Origin: Tillus elongatus
Taxonomy: Eukaryota > Arthropoda > Insecta > Coleoptera > Cleridae
DNA length: 64,000 nt
Direction: 5' to 3'
Assembly (NCBI GenBank): GCA_964006375.1
Contig: OZ023268.1
Location: 87,796,358 to 87,860,357 of the forward strand
Below, piece after piece: positions 47,590 to 59,604 of this stretch; the stretch's first letter is position 1; the number at the start of each line of letters is the position of its first letter. A model generated the notes under the pieces. The model ran no database searches. It worked only from the letters and a program-made list of their open reading frames with translations, and was not told the DNA's origin. A program made the translations under genes and the position numbers.

Positions 47590-48060
47590 TGGTTTATTTT
47601 GTTGTCCAAGAAATATTTATTTTACTTTCTAACAATAAGTTGAAATGTTGGCTAACATAGTCACAGTTTATTATACATTCTCCAAGGAAATGCCTAACTA
47701 ACTTTGAGTCGGAATAAGTTTCATGTACCGACGTTCATTTTTCCGAACAAATGGATTTTCTTTAAGTATTATGTATAGTGCATACAAACCTTAATCAAAG
47801 AACAGAGAAATAAAATATTTTATGTTGCTACATTCTTGATATTAAACGGTTTTTTTCACCTCCCGTGAATTTGAGAAATATGTGAGGAGGTATTATCAGA
47901 GCGCCGACGACGTGTGATTCGTAAACATTGAGCAAAAATGTTAATAAACATTAACGCTTATTTCTTAAGAGGGAAAAGCCTCTCAGAAAAACATCTAAGG
48001 TGTATTGTTTGAAGGGGTGTTAAGTATCTGATGTAACTGTTATTACCTAAAACATAATGA
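47590..48060. other. Intron sequence, nothing recognised
   Basis: AT-rich with no motif. Confidence 0.4.
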
Positions 48061-48064
48061 TAAT

Positions 48065-48665
<601 letters not shown>

Positions 48666-49315
48666 ACCTATTTACAAATGAACTTTAATAAGATATTATG
48701 CTGTGACAATACCTCTCTCAAGCACCCTAAAATATAATCAAAATGTGCAGTTATATATGTTTTATTTCTTTTTCCCTTGTCTTAATACACTACATATTTT
48801 ATGACAATCGATTTAATTTACTTATTTGATTTCATAAATAGTCGGTTAATAGTGACTTGGAATGAAGTAGACACCACATCTTCAAACATATTAAAAGAAT
48901 ATGAGTAAATCAACAGCAACTGGGAATGAATTCGGTCAGTCGCCCAGCCACGTGGTTAAAAAACACTGTTTGTATGAGTGGTTAGAACTGTAGCTCTAAA
49001 TAAAAGGACTGTAACAGCGGCAGAAGCAGAAGTCAATGGAAGGTTTGTGTATTCGGAAAGAAACTATTGACTATTAATAACAACAATTGACTAAAAACGC
49101 TGCGAGTTGTAAGGCAAAAATAATTATACTACAGAGGTGATAAATGATAATACATTACAATAGGGTTATATATAATCGTAAATGCTTCCAATGATTAACA
49201 ATCAGTGAATTCAGTTTTATTGACATTTCTCGGAAACTACAAATGAATTTCATGAGTCAATAAGAAAAGCATTGACTAACCAACAGCAACCACATACTTA
49301 TGATTTAAACAGAAA
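48666..49315. other. Intron sequence, nothing recognised
   Basis: No coding motif or known repeat. Confidence 0.4.
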
Positions 49316-49319
49316 TGTT

Positions 49320-49862
<543 letters not shown>

Positions 49863-49891
49863 TGAAATTAAAAACGCCCTCTTTCTTACAG

Positions 49892-50079
49892 GAAATGTTA
49901 TGGAAATCTGCGCTTAACGATATTCAAACGGAGATGGAAAGAAAGGTTAACAGACATGACCTATCGCCTTTGAGGGACTTTATTAATGAGAGACTAAAGA
50001 ATTTGCAAGATAAATTTAAGACCTTGACTGCACTGAAACAAGAACATGAGGCTGCTGGTACTAAGAGCAAGTACTTAAG
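49892..50079 (+). CDS. QRICH2: QRICH2-like gene, internal exon, DUF4795-type core
   Basis: Acceptor cttacAG|GAA, donor TTAAG|GTAAAG, 188 nt. It encodes W-K-S-A-L-N-D-I-Q-T-E-M-E-R-K-V-N-R, L-S-P-L-R-D-F-I-N-E-R-L-K-N-L-Q-D-K and A-A-G-T-K-S-K-Y-L. In vertebrate QRICH2 the same order occurs (W..L..L...M..KL.R.EL.P...QL...W, then D-A-A-G), leading to the C..C segment in the next exon. Confidence 0.93.
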
Positions 50080-50309
50080 GTAAAGTATAAAGTATATTTT
50101 ATGAAATTTATTTAAATAATTCAATCACTAACTAAATACGAATATACTGAACAAGGCCTTGGAAAAGCTACCTCAAGTTATTATCAAACCACGCTAATTT
50201 CGTTTAAAATCGTGTTATTGAATAAATTATCTTATTAATTTAATAATCACGAGAAACAACCATGTATAAATATGCTAAAATCTAAACCAAACTGTATATA
50301 ATTAAAACC

Positions 50310-51410
50310 AATAGTGCAAGGCGCCTTTTTGTAGGGGAATAATATGGCTGCCATTTTTAGGTCCAAATACAGTGTTCCGAAAATATCGTGCGCTACAGTG
50401 GAAGAGGACATGTAGGACAAATATTAGTCAGGAAGGCCGCGCAAAACTAAGTTTTGGATAGATAGAAGAATCAAAAGAAGTTCTCAAATGGGTATTTGGT
50501 TGTCAGAAGCAAGAATAGTTGCTGAAATTCCTGAACTGGGAGTTAGTTCGCGGACTGTTTACCGAAGATTAGTTAAAGCAAAACCTTACAGCAGACGTCC
50601 AGCCAAGAAGACACTGTTTCTTTTAAGAAATCGTTTAACCAGACTTGAATTTGCACGACGGCATTTTAATTGGACAATTTAGACTGGAAATAATATTATT
50701 TAGTTTTAATTTTGGCGGGAAAAGCGTGTAAGGCGTCCGGTAAATACAAGATTTCACCCAAACTACGCTATACCGACAATAAAGTACGGACTGGGTAGTG
50801 TGTTTTTAAGAGGTTGTTTTTCACGAACTGGGGTGGGTCTATAATAGTTCATAGACTAGACCATGAGTCGATTGGTATACAGGAACATACGCCAAAATGT
50901 TAAGCTGTCTTATGCTTAGTGGGAGCAGTTGCGATTCGTGTTTCAACATTCCAATAATGATCGGAAACATTCATATCACTTTGTTCAGGAGTGGTTTCGG
51001 GTTCTGCAGTGGCCGGCACAATCACTGGACCTTAACCCCATCAATAACCTTTAGCATAGAGTTGAATGACAGATTCGTGGCATAAGATTCCCAAACAAAG
51101 TCTTTAAATGATAATACCAATGAGGTTTGGACGAATATGCAGATTATTACTAACCAAAATTTAGTTTCATCAATGCCACGTCCTTGCCAGAAAGCTACAG
51201 TCATCAATGGGTATCCTATAAATTATCAAGTCAATAATTTTATGGTGTTATTTTTGTAACTCTCCTGCCATAGCCATATTTGTTGTTTTGTGTATTGTTA
51301 AATGAAATAAAAACTTGCTTACGTGAAAGCTGCTATACTTTTGTTACGATAACAAAATATATTGTTTAAATAAATTGTTACGTACTAACTTATTTGTTAT
51401 TTGGAAACAC
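50310..51410 (+). pseudogene. Tc1-like transposon relic
   Basis: 50488-50682 reads L-G-V-S-S-R-T-V-Y-R-R-L-V-K-A, then R-R-P-A-K-K-T, then R-L-E-F-A-R-R-H-F-N-W-T, the second DNA-binding helix-turn-helix and link of Tc1-like transposases. About 50810-50870 has G-V-G-S-I-I-V-H. 50950-51040 has [21 protein letters not shown]: the last catalytic residue, normally Glu in D/E-L-W context, is Asn. The first catalytic block is lost. Confidence 0.7.
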
Positions 51411-51740
51411 TCTATTTTGGCTTCTGACGGAAGCGTACTATGACCTTTAAAACTGAAAGGCTTTCACTTTTCGCAGTTGCTAGTTTTGTTTTATTTGAGA
51501 TACTTAACTATTTGATTTTCTCAGAAGAATTGCTTCACTTTTATCCGATAGTGTATATGCTTTAGGTTTTTTTTCCTTAGGGCTCGTCCGCGTCTTTGCC
51601 GCCCCGATAGCACCGCAGCCTTTCGCTTATTGTGCATGCCCTTTGTCTTTGCTACTCCACCCCTTCAAAAATCACTGTGCCTAGTCTGCACAGCAATTGG
51701 TAGGGTGAAGTTTTATATTGCTCTATGCTCTATCTCCGGT

Positions 51741-51970
51741 CTAGACTGTAAGTTGCCTTTTACGATCCAGAGATTTCCACTCGCACAAGATGTGCTGGTC
51801 TAATTTCTCCCCCTCGCCGCAGAGGTCCACCTCGAACTGCCCCATTTTATGCAGGTGTTTCGTGACTGCCATGTCTCCTGTCAAGAGTCCTGTTATGTTC
51901 CTGAGCTGTCCTCTGATAATATTTGGCAGCTTCGCAGCTCTCCTTGAACTGGGTTGCTCAATCAATTACT
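51741..51970 (-). pseudogene. C-terminal zinc knuckle of the deleted LINE
   Basis: In the 74-codon frame I see H-L-H-K-M-G-Q-F-E-V-D-L-C-G-E-G-E-K-L, then H-I-L-C-E-W, the damaged C-x-C, H, C knuckle (its first Cys lost) also present at 34930-35000. It is separated from the RNase H by frameshifts. Confidence 0.65.
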
Positions 51971-52099
51971 GACTTCCCACGTCTGAGCCCTAGACAGTCT
52001 GACCAGTACACCTTATGTTCGTTTCTGACCCAGGACTTAATGGATCCCCTGGCAGTGCTCTTCGTCACGCCCAGGACTAGTTCTGGTCCTATAAATGGT

Positions 52100-52595
52100 T
52101 CTGCTGATCCTCTCTTCGCGACACTGTCAGCTTCGTCATTGCCTTTGATCCCCCGAGTGACCCGGCACCCAGATGAGGGTGGCCTTATTCTGCCCAGTCA
52201 GGTTGCTCGTCTCGTCTCGGCATTCACTTACCAGCTTGGAATTTACCCGTGGGCTACTTAGTGCCTTAAGAGCTGCCTAGGTGTCTGTTGCTAAGAAGAT
52301 CCGCTTGTTGGTGTAGCCCCTCCTCTTGTTTTCTCGTGCGCAGTGCAATATGGCGTATATTTTGGCCTGAAGGACCGTTGCATGAGCTCCGAGGGAAATA
52401 CTGTGACTTACCCTCGGTCCTTCCGAATAAACGCCTGTCCCCGACCCACGCTTCCCGCTGGATCCGTCCGTAAACCAGACGAGCGCGTCCCGTCGTAAGC
52501 CTTCGTTCGTCCGTAGTAGGACTTTCACAGTTTCCTCCCCGAGCCTGTAAAGCCCCCGTCGATGTCACAGAATGCCTTGAAGGACGTTCCTTCAA
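52100..52595 (-). pseudogene. RNase H domain of the deleted LINE
   Basis: The frame 52528-52277 has V-W-F-T-D-G-S-S-G (first catalytic Asp), G-S-G-T-G-V-Y-S-E-G-P, S-L-G-A-H-A-T-V-L-Q-A-K-I-Y-A-I-L-H-C-A, with the usual catalytic Glu replaced by Lys in Q-A-K. It then has I-F-L-A-T-D-T. The W-V-P-G-H-S-G box follows in another frame near 52150. It would have removed RNA from the RNA-DNA hybrid. Confidence 0.8.
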
Positions 52596-52639
52596 GAGCT
52601 CTGTAAGACGCCCGGTCGATCGAGAAGGCGAGAGTATGT

Positions 52640-53327
52640 CCTTACTCCTCTTCCTTCCTGCTTAGAACCGGCCAGTGTTGTGTCCCCAGTTCAGGGTTCT
52701 GGATCTTCAGTCTTGTGACCACCGTCTCATGCGGGACGGTATCGGAGATCCGTACGAGGACTTTGTGTCTCTTTGGGAGTTTCTTGGGCTCGACGGCTGT
52801 CAAGTCTACCCCCTCCCAAATCTGACCGACGCCCCCGATCATTTTCCGCAGCCAGCCAGCGACTGCGGGCCGGCACAGGTTATCCAGGGAATTCCCCGCG
52901 CCAGGCGCGCCTGCTTAAAATGAGGCGGGCTCTCCCTTTCCTGAAGAGAGTCCACCACAGCCTGGATCAGGTCCGCCTTCCCCTGATCTAGCGTGAGCTT
53001 AGGACGGCGTCTGTTAATCACCGCCATCCCGAGGCCCTCCGCAGCCTCCCTATACGAGCCGGTCTTTGTCGGGGTTCGGACCCTGGTCCTTTTGGAACGT
53101 CTGTCTATTGTAGGTGTGATAGAGTCCGAGCGCGGCTTTTTCTGACTCGCACTCCCCTCTTGCGCCTTTACAGGTTTCTCGACCGTCCACGGCCCGGTCG
53201 CCACTTTATGCGCCCTCCGTAGCTTCTTTATTTGTGCCCCGGAAAGACACTTGGACTGCAGGGACAGTCCCTTTACCCCTGCAGTAAGGTCCTCACTGGT
53301 GAAGGGGCCTCCAGAGTCCGCGGACAT
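52640..53327 (-). pseudogene. ORF1 (gag-like) of an R1/LOA-like LINE
   Basis: Two frames (53327-52839, 162 codons; 52842-52642, 66 codons) overlap by a frameshift. The first starts M-S-A-D-S-G-G-P-F-T-S-E-D-L and has L-S-G-A-Q-I-K-K-L-R-R-A, a basic Ser/Arg/Lys stretch and R-R-P-K-L-T-L-D-Q-G-K-A-D-L. The second has I-W-E-G-V-D-L-T-A-V and L-P-K-R-H-K-V-L-V-R-I, followed by V-V-T-R-L-K-I-Q-N-P-E-L. I recognise this as the gag-like type annotated as DUF4780 in insects; its role is RNA binding. Confidence 0.7.
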
Positions 53328-53535
53328 CGCCGCCCTTCGATAGGACCCAGCCTCTAGCTTGGGTGTAGGGGACAGGTTCGTGGCCGAAGCTACCCCCTGA
53401 TCCCCCGTATTTACGTCGGTCGTGGGACCTCCAGAGTCCGCGGGCGCGGCCGCCCCCTAGATCTTTTCCGTTTTCGGAATAGACTCAAGGCCCGAGTCTG
53501 TAGCCGGAGCCACTCCTCGATCCTCATTGGTTTTG

Positions 53536-53636
<101 letters not shown>

Positions 53637-54020
53637 TCTTCATGTTGTTCCCACTAGAATTGGGGAAATACTGTCCACACGATTAGAACCCCTTGTGTGG
53701 TGCAAGGCGGGTTACTCTGGAGGGTTGCCCGGTACTCCAGAGGTTCCGTTAACGACACCATCACCCTGGTGACATGTATCCATAGGCATGGGTCACGTGA
53801 CACCGTGGATTGGGGAGTTTTCTCGACCTACACGAGTAGATATGTCATGATTCGTTATAAGTAGGAAAACAGGAGGAGAGCAGGAGAACGCTTTATCGAA
53901 AGCTCATGCTGTTGTTTCCCCTTCCTTAGCTTGCTCCCTTGAGTCCTTTGGCCCCCGACTCCTCGACCCAATTCTTTAGGGTTGTTTAATACTTTATTTT
54001 AATTAATATTATATTTTCAG

Positions 54021-54173
54021 GAATGTGAATTGCATATCATGTGACAAAGATGTCGTAATGAGAAAAGAAATGGATCAGTCGTTAATGCCGCAGCCTCCAG
54101 CTTTGCCTCCTACGAGAAACATGGGACCTTATCTTGCTTACGAACTTGATCAACTCAGGAAGCAACAAAAATG
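54021..54173 (+). CDS. QRICH2: QRICH2-like gene, internal exon, CxxC segment of DUF4795-type domain
   Basis: Acceptor atattttcAG, donor AAATG|GTATTT, 153 nt. It encodes N-V-N-C-I-S-C-D-K-D-V-V-M, P-Q-P-P-A-L-P-P-T-R and M-G-P-Y-L-A-Y-E-L-D-Q-L-R. The C-x-S-C-D pair followed by a Pro-rich linker and P-Y..YELDQ/R is the most diagnostic QRICH2/DUF4795 feature in the gene. Phase in 2, out 2. Confidence 0.94.
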
Positions 54174-54232
54174 GTATTTGTAACCATTACATAGTGTGTG
54201 TATACTAGCCAAATGTACTGATTATTTTTCAG

Positions 54233-54298
54233 CTTACCAAAGGGCAAAAATCTAAATTACATTGAAAATGCTCTGGCTTCGAAGAAATCTAAAGACGA
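54233..54298 (+). CDS. QRICH2: QRICH2-like gene, small internal exon
   Basis: Acceptor tttttcAG, donor GACGA|GTAAGT, 66 nt, after an intron of only 59 nt. It encodes L-P-K-G-K-N-L-N-Y-I-E-N-A-L-A-S-K-K. Phase in 2, out 2. Confidence 0.9.
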
Positions 54299-54299
54299 G

Positions 54300-54979
54300 T
54301 AAGTATGTCAATTTTGCTATGCTCTAAAGTTCTTTACGGCAGTTGTTGGTTATTTAATTGTAATAACTTCGACTAAAAGCGTTTAGATGGACACAGATTA
54401 AATTATTAAAGAAGGGAATCCAGGGAATCTTCTACTTGGAAGAGGAGACTATGGATTAGGTTGGGCCTAAAAAATTTATTTTTATAATCCGAGATTCTAA
54501 TAGTACAAAAGTTGCACTTTGGCTTTCTAATTTTGTGAAAAATAACAAACAAAAATTTTTTTTGGGTCTTTAGGTCGCGCATTAGCTTCAAAGGTTGAAA
54601 AATACATGCGGCCAAATTTCAACTTCTTGTATTTACGTAAACAATTTTTTTGGAGTGCTAATACCACTGATCGGCTTCCTTTTAACTCTCTTTTATGTCT
54701 CTATAAAAAACGAATTTTTGTTAGTGTCTTTAGGTCGCGAATGAGACCAAAATGTTAAAATTCACAAAAATTCAAGTTTTCTGCTGGCCGTATGAGTGAA
54801 TGTTCGAGGCCAAAAATGTAGTTAAAAAAAGTTTTCTGCTTTTAATAAATGGTAGTTACGAAAATTCACTAATTTCTGGATAATGAGGGTGAGACTTTGG
54901 GAAAAAATTTTGAAATGAGCGCGAATTGTGGCCCCTAGAACCCATATCCAAGGTTCGTTTGAATTTTTATGTTGATATA
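54300..54979 (-). repeat. Intron with AT-rich family A-like right arm
   Basis: Near 54850-54960 'cactaatttctggataatgagg', 'gagcgcgaattgtggcccct' and 'gaacccatatcca' match the right side of family A modules, here inverted. 'tcgcg' blocks at 54570 and 54735 repeat within it. No gene. Confidence 0.5.
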
Positions 54980-55480
54980 CAGGGTGATTCATAAGTGGTG
55001 ACCAAAAATTAAACCCCATATTCTTTGAACAATTTTAGAGAGGGTATGTCCTATAAAAAATTTTCCTATAATGGTTCATTAAAAAGATACAGGGTGTTGA
55101 AGTTGAATTTCAAAAAATAAAATTTCCCAATTTTTTAAAAAGTAGCACATATATTTTGCTGAAACTTCGCATGTGTAGGCTGCTATGTAAGGTGCGTAAT
55201 CTACCATAACAATTGAATCGGCTAATCCAGCAGTGGCGCGCGTACCCACATGTCATTGGTTATCCCTCAAGAAAAAAACGAGTACGCCAATGATATTTTT
55301 TTTATTTTTCATTTTTTGAATTTTACTTTCACACGTGAACAAAATGACTCTCTTGATAATTTTCTGTACGACGCTTATTTTACGAGTAAGCAATGAATCA
55401 GGTAAGTGTTTTTTAACCAGTCGTTGTTTGGTAGAAAATCGCAATGATACATTTTTATCAGGCTTATAGTAATTTATTTA

Positions 55481-56545
55481 TTACAATGAATGTTCAAAAA
55501 TGCCTCCATTGGCCTGAATACACGCACGACATCTTTTTAATATGGAAAATTTAATGTCTTGAGGATTCATTGTTGCTTGAATATGACGAAAAGCATTATT
55601 TATTAGTTGTTGTAGCTGCTCTGGTGTATTTATTTGTTCACTGTAGACCAGTCGCTTAAAATCACCCCAAAGATAGAAGTCCATTGTGATTAAGTTGGGT
55701 GATCTTGCAGACCAATGGATTGGTCCAGTTCTGCCAATCCATCTTTTATTATAATGTTAAGGTAGCCATGTAAGAACGTTTCTACTATGATGCGCTGGTG
55801 CACCGTCATACTGGTACCACATTATACCTCTTGTTGCTAGTGGAATGTCATCTAGAATGTTTTCTACAGGGTTTTCTAGGAGCGCTAAGTACAAAGATCC
55901 ATTTAAACGTTGTGGCAGGACTTCCATGAACACTGAGCCGTTAAAAATACCACACCATAAATTAATGGAAAATCTATGTTGAAATCTGCGAGTCCTTGTT
56001 GCATGTGGATTTTCCAATGACCAGACATGCTCATTATGGGAATTATAAATACCATTTCTTGTAAATGTTGATTCGTCAGACCAGAAGATTAGATTAGGGA
56101 ATAAGATATTTTGATTGTTCATTTCCAACATCCATTCACAAAAGACTCGTCGATGCACATTATCTCCAGGTAGAACGCAATGAACATTCTGTCGATGATA
56201 TGGATGTAAGGCTTTTCGATGTAAAGTTCTCTAAACAAAGCTTTGAGAATATTGTAACTGCGTGGCAATCCTCCGAGTACTTGTAGAAGGTTGATCCATC
56301 ACTGCATCCACCACTCTCTCTTCGTCTTCAAGTTGATGTTGTCTTCTACTATTAGCTCTAGCGTCAGGACGTTGTCCAATACCGCATTGCCGAAGTCTTG
56401 AAAACGATCTAGAAAAAACCCTTGGTGTAGGTTGACGGCGAGTGGGAAACCTACGTTGATATTCCCGACAAGCAGCTAGAGCATTTCTATCAGCATATCC
56501 GTAAATAAAAATTATTTCTGCATACTCTTCTGAGGTGTGCTCCAT
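55481..56545 (-). pseudogene. DD41D mariner-like transposase with stops
   Basis: Starts at ATG 56545-56543: E-E-Y-A-E-I-I-F-I-Y-G-Y-A-D-R-N-A, then Y-Q-R-R-F-P-T-R-R, then E-R-V-V-D-A-V-M-D-Q-P-S-T-S-T-R-R-I-A. After a break at 56230-56160 comes V-F-C-E-W-M, the first aspartate in F-W-S-D-E-S-T-F-T-R, the second in Q-Y-D-G-A-P-A-H-H, and the third in T-M-D-F-Y-L-W-G. The last two are 41 residues apart once the stop at about 55756 is read through. It ends I-Q-A-N-G-G-I-F-E-H-S-L. Frame lesions are few, but there are at least two. Confidence 0.88.
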
Positions 56546-56637
56546 TATAAGAAGTAAAAGAATAGAAAATTTTGCAATTTTATAAAGTTTACCACTTACA
56601 CCTATTCAAAATAATAACTTGTTAACCTAAACGTCAA

Positions 56638-56955
56638 GTGACACTTAATGACAACTTTGGCAAACCAGACTACTACTTACTAAAATACAACAAAGATAAT
56701 AGTCTTACAAAAAATTATCAAGTCATTAAATTTTCCATATTAAAAAGATGTCATGCGTGTATTCAGGCCAATGGAGGCATAAAAGTGTATCATTGCAATT
56801 TTCTACCAAACAACGACTGGTTAAAAATCATGAACTGTGCTCTAAAACACCTACCTGATTCATTGCTTACTCGTAAAATAAGCGCCGTACAGAAAATTAG
56901 CAAGAGAGTTATTTTGTTCACGAATGAAAGTAAGATTCAAAAAATAAAAAATTAA
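56638..56955 (+). repeat. Inverted copy of the transposase 3' end inside the right arm of element 5
   Basis: 56720-56790 reads I-K-F-S-I-L-K-R-C-H-A-C-I-Q-A-N-G-G-I on the plus strand, the same peptide as the C-terminus of the transposase on the minus strand at 55500-55560. It is part of the extended inverted arm, not a separate gene. Confidence 0.85.
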
Positions 56956-57282
56956 AATAATATATCATTGGCTTACCCGTTTTTTTCTTGAGGGATAACC
57001 AATGACATGTGGGTACGCACGCCACTGCGGGATTAGCCGATTTAATTGTTATGGTAGAATACGCGCCTTACATAGCAGCCTACACATGCGAAGTTTCAGC
57101 AAAATATTAGTGCTACTTTTTAAAAAATTGGGAAATTTTATTTTTTGAAATTCAACTTCAACACCCTGTATCTTTTTAATGAAGCATTATAGGAAATTTT
57201 TTTATAGGACATACCCTCCTTAAAATGGTTCAAGAAACATGGGGTTTCATTTTTGATCACCACTTATGAATCACCCTGTATA

Positions 57283-57940
57283 AACCGGCCGTTTTTGTGC
57301 CAACGTATGAGTTGAGTCATTTGGAATATAACTTAGAATGGTAGTTGATTTCCTGTGGACATCGAATTCAAGAGAGTCATTATTTTTAATAACTAGCGCA
57401 TCTAGAAAAGGAAGTTTACTGTTAATGAAATTAGTGAATTTTATTGAATCAAATTGACAGTTCAGTCTTTTAATAAAATCATCTACTTTGCATATATTTC
57501 TGTTAAACACTGCAAAAATATCGTCCACATAACGAAAGCATACTCTAGGAAAATACTAACTTTCATTTTCTAAATCTGTCTCAAATCTACTCATGAAAAG
57601 GTCTGCAATAAATGGAAAGAGCGAGTTGCCCATTGCCGTGCGTTCAGTTTGTTCAAAAAACTCATTGTTAAATTGAAAAATATTTTGTTTTATATAAAGG
57701 TTTGTTAAAGTTAAATATTCTTTGCAAACCTCTTCACTTATGTTGTTCAATTTCAACAACTGTTCTAAATATGTTAGCGTTTGTTTCATGGGCACGCTAG
57801 GAAATAAAGACGCTACGTCAAATGATGTAACCTCGCCTTTAACCAATTTAACATCTTCATCTTTATTAATGAATTCAAGTGAATGTGACACTAAATAACT
57901 TTTTTGTTTGATTATATATTGGAGATATATAATCCAGCGA
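57283..57940 (-). pseudogene. Second Penelope-like reverse transcriptase fragment
   Basis: The frame 57891-57556 reads T-S-F-D-V-A-S-L-F-P-S-V-P (motif A), Y-I-K-Q-N-I-F-Q-F-N-N-E-F-F-E-Q-T and T-A-M-G-N-S-L-F-P-F-I-A-D-L-F-M-S (motif B). After one stop, 57528-57271 continues with M-D-D-I-F-A-V-F (the YVDD box, first residues before the frame start) and L-P-F-L-D-A-L-V-I, then H-R-K-S-T. It differs clearly from the RT at 44645. It is cut by element 5 at 57278 and lies just before the exon at 57972. Confidence 0.85.
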
Positions 57941-57971
57941 GGTGGCTGTCAATTAAAACCTTTATTTTCAG

Positions 57972-58122
57972 AAAAGACCATCTATGCAATCGGTATTGTG
58001 GAGGAAGTCACACAGTGACCACACCTCAGCAAAGGGTTACCAGGATAGGTCACTTCTTACAGCAATATGGTCCAGAGATAACCCCCGTCAATGAAACTAT
58101 GATAAAGGGGGCAGATGGTCAT
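57972..58122 (+). CDS. QRICH2: QRICH2-like gene, internal exon, CGGSHT segment
   Basis: Acceptor tttattttcAG, donor GGTCAT|GTAAGT, 151 nt. It encodes K-D-H-L-C-N-R-Y-C-G-G-S-H-T-V-T-T-P, R-V-T-R-I-G-H-F-L-Q-Q-Y and G-A-D-G-H. The C-G-G-x-H/Y-T-V/L-T segment followed by R..R..H is part of DUF4795 in QRICH2. Phase in 2, out 0. Confidence 0.93.
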
Positions 58123-58165
58123 GTAAGTAAATTTATTTTTGTGGACTATCCCAAATAACTATTTA

Positions 58166-58382
58166 AGAAAATTCAGGACGCATCAAGTGCGTTATCGTAG
58201 TGAATTTTTATTAAATCCTTCAAATTTGAATAACTCAATTTTCTATTAACTTAGAAAGTTTAATTTTTGCACGTAGTAAGTTGTTCCCTCAGGCAATATA
58301 ACCACTAAATTTAATTAAAATAACTTTGTAATTTTCGGGGAAAAAATTTTTTTTCGAAATAAAATTCAAAATTTAAATAACT
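58166..58382 (+). repeat. AT-rich family A fragment
   Basis: 'gacgcatcaagtgcgttatcg' at 58168 is a variant signature, followed by 'ctcaattttctattaact'. It is interrupted at 58383 by a LINE. Confidence 0.65.
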
Positions 58383-59180
58383 CCGTGGATCTCCAAAAAA
58401 TATTAGACTGGGGAAGTAGAAATATTGTACAATTCAACCCCACCAAATCACAGTTTTTCTTTCTTTCACATAAGAGATACACCATCCCTAGACCTATCAC
58501 AATAAACAACCAAGTTATAGAAAGTAATGAGTCCTTTTCACTTGTTGGCATTTCTGTGGATCGGAATCTCAATTGGCACCAACATGTCACATCAATTGCA
58601 GAAGCGACTGCTAAGAAATTAGGTTTTCTCTTCCGGGCTCGCAAATGCTTTTCACCAGCTAATCTCTATACTTTACATACTTCACAAATAAGACCAAACC
58701 TCGAATACTGCTCCCACATCTGGGGTGTCGCTGCTGCTTCTACACTCGCTATCCTGGACTTCATTCAGAATAGAGCTATACGTCTCATCGGTGGCCCTAC
58801 CCTCACCCAAAGGCTGCCATCCCTTGTCCACCGACGTGCCGTTGGTGACCTCTCTCTCTTTTATAGACATCGCACGGGCACTGCTCAGATGAGCTTTCTT
58901 CCATAGTTCCTCCACCTGCTGCCTCCAACAGATCTACCAGGGGAACGGAGCGAATGCACCCTTTTACTGTCCAGGTCACCAGACATAGAACATCTTGTTA
59001 TGCCCGCTCTTTTGTCCCGAGGACTTCCAAGTTGTGGAATTCCTTGCCGGTACATGTTTTTCCTTCTCCCCAGAACCTCCAAACCTTCAAGTCCAGAATT
59101 AGCAAGTTGCCTCTTTCCTCCTTATCGACACCCATGGTACGATAGTATTCAGGCTGTAAGCCCTCGTGGTGTGTTGTTGA
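58383..59180 (+). pseudogene. 5'-truncated LINE copy (same family as 37326-38505)
   Basis: The frame 58385-58906 (173 codons) begins after the catalytic loop: L-Q-K-I-L-D-W-G-S-R-N-I-V-Q-F-N-P-T-K-S-Q, G-I-S-V-D-R-N-L-N-W-H-Q-H, K-L-G-F-L-F-R-A-R, R-P-N-L-E-Y-C-S-H-I-W-G and R-A-V-G-D-L-S-L-F-Y-R. A frameshift near 58870 separates the tail (58954-59145), which ends near 'gtgtgttgttgaaat' plus an A run at 59180. 5' truncation and an A-rich end are usual for LINE insertions. Confidence 0.9.
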
Positions 59181-59291
59181 AATTTAAAAAAAAGTTCCTC
59201 CGTATCTTTTAAATTATGTACCTACATTGCATTTCCATCTTTTATTTTCCCCAGAAAATAATATAACAATGTGAATACTTGATTTTTTCAG

Positions 59292-59369
59292 ATGTACAAA
59301 TCACGAGATGCGCCTGCTGAATGCCCTGCAAATAAAGACGACATAACAGTACAAAAGGATTATGCTAAG
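59292..59369 (+). CDS. QRICH2: QRICH2-like gene, internal exon
   Basis: Acceptor gattttttcAG, donor GCTAAG|GTAAAC, 78 nt, phase 0 on both sides. It encodes M-Y-K-S-R-D-A-P-A-E-C-P-A-N-K-D-D. It follows G-A-D-G-H in frame. Confidence 0.85.
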
Positions 59370-59423
59370 GTAAACAAATTTCCCTTTCAAACTGTACACA
59401 CACAATTAACAGGTGTTCTTTAG

Positions 59424-59484
59424 CCCGCAGAAGAAATAAGTAAACCGCCCAGCAAAACAAGAGATTCTGTTTCTAAAGAAACTG
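59424..59484 (+). CDS. QRICH2: QRICH2-like gene, internal exon
   Basis: Acceptor gttctttAG, donor GAAACTG|GTAAGT, 61 nt, after a 54-nt intron. It encodes P-A-E-E-I-S-K-P-P-S-K-T-R-D-S, a low-complexity tail. A second AG at 59430 would give an immediate stop, so the first acceptor is used. It leaves phase 1. Confidence 0.82.
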
Positions 59485-59604
59485 GTAAGTGACAATAATC
59501 AGTAACAATTTAAAAAAACACAATTTAATTTTTAAGTTTAACTAACATTTCTTTCTAATCTGTGGGATTATTGACCGATTGACTGATTAAACTCTAATCT
59601 TCAG

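Larger units (their letters stand above)
45030..47590 (-). repeat. Two tandem family A modules in inverse orientation, about 0.92 kb apart
   Basis: The blocks 'gaggagaccccgac', 'gggtcagtttcaatttta', the TA tract, 'atcacaccgataactcaaa', 'gttttcctggaaaattttg', 'gtcaaaattgcgatttaaaa' and 'gagtttatcgtttaatggta' occur once at 45360-46170 and again at 46310-47060, about 920-940 bp later. The orientation is opposite to the modules at 19 and 49.6 kb. The motif at 47270 and its complement at 47550-47580 bracket a final fragment. Non-coding. Confidence 0.8.
54980..57278 (-). mobile_element. Tc1/mariner-superfamily transposon, DD41D type (element 5), long inverted arms
   Basis: Ends CAGGGTGATTCATAAGTGG at 54980 and its complement at 57278, flanked by TA. 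The inverted arms are about 570 bp (54980-55555 and 56720-57278), with an internal copy of the terminal motif, ATACAGGGTG, about 110 bp inside each. The right arm includes an inverted copy of the 3' end of the transposase gene (56720-56790). The transposase is on the minus strand. Confidence 0.92.

Noticed and set aside
50897..52261. Plus-strand frames at 50897, 51923, 52288, 52675 and 52773
   Set aside because: Shadows of the Tc1 relic or of the minus-strand LINE.
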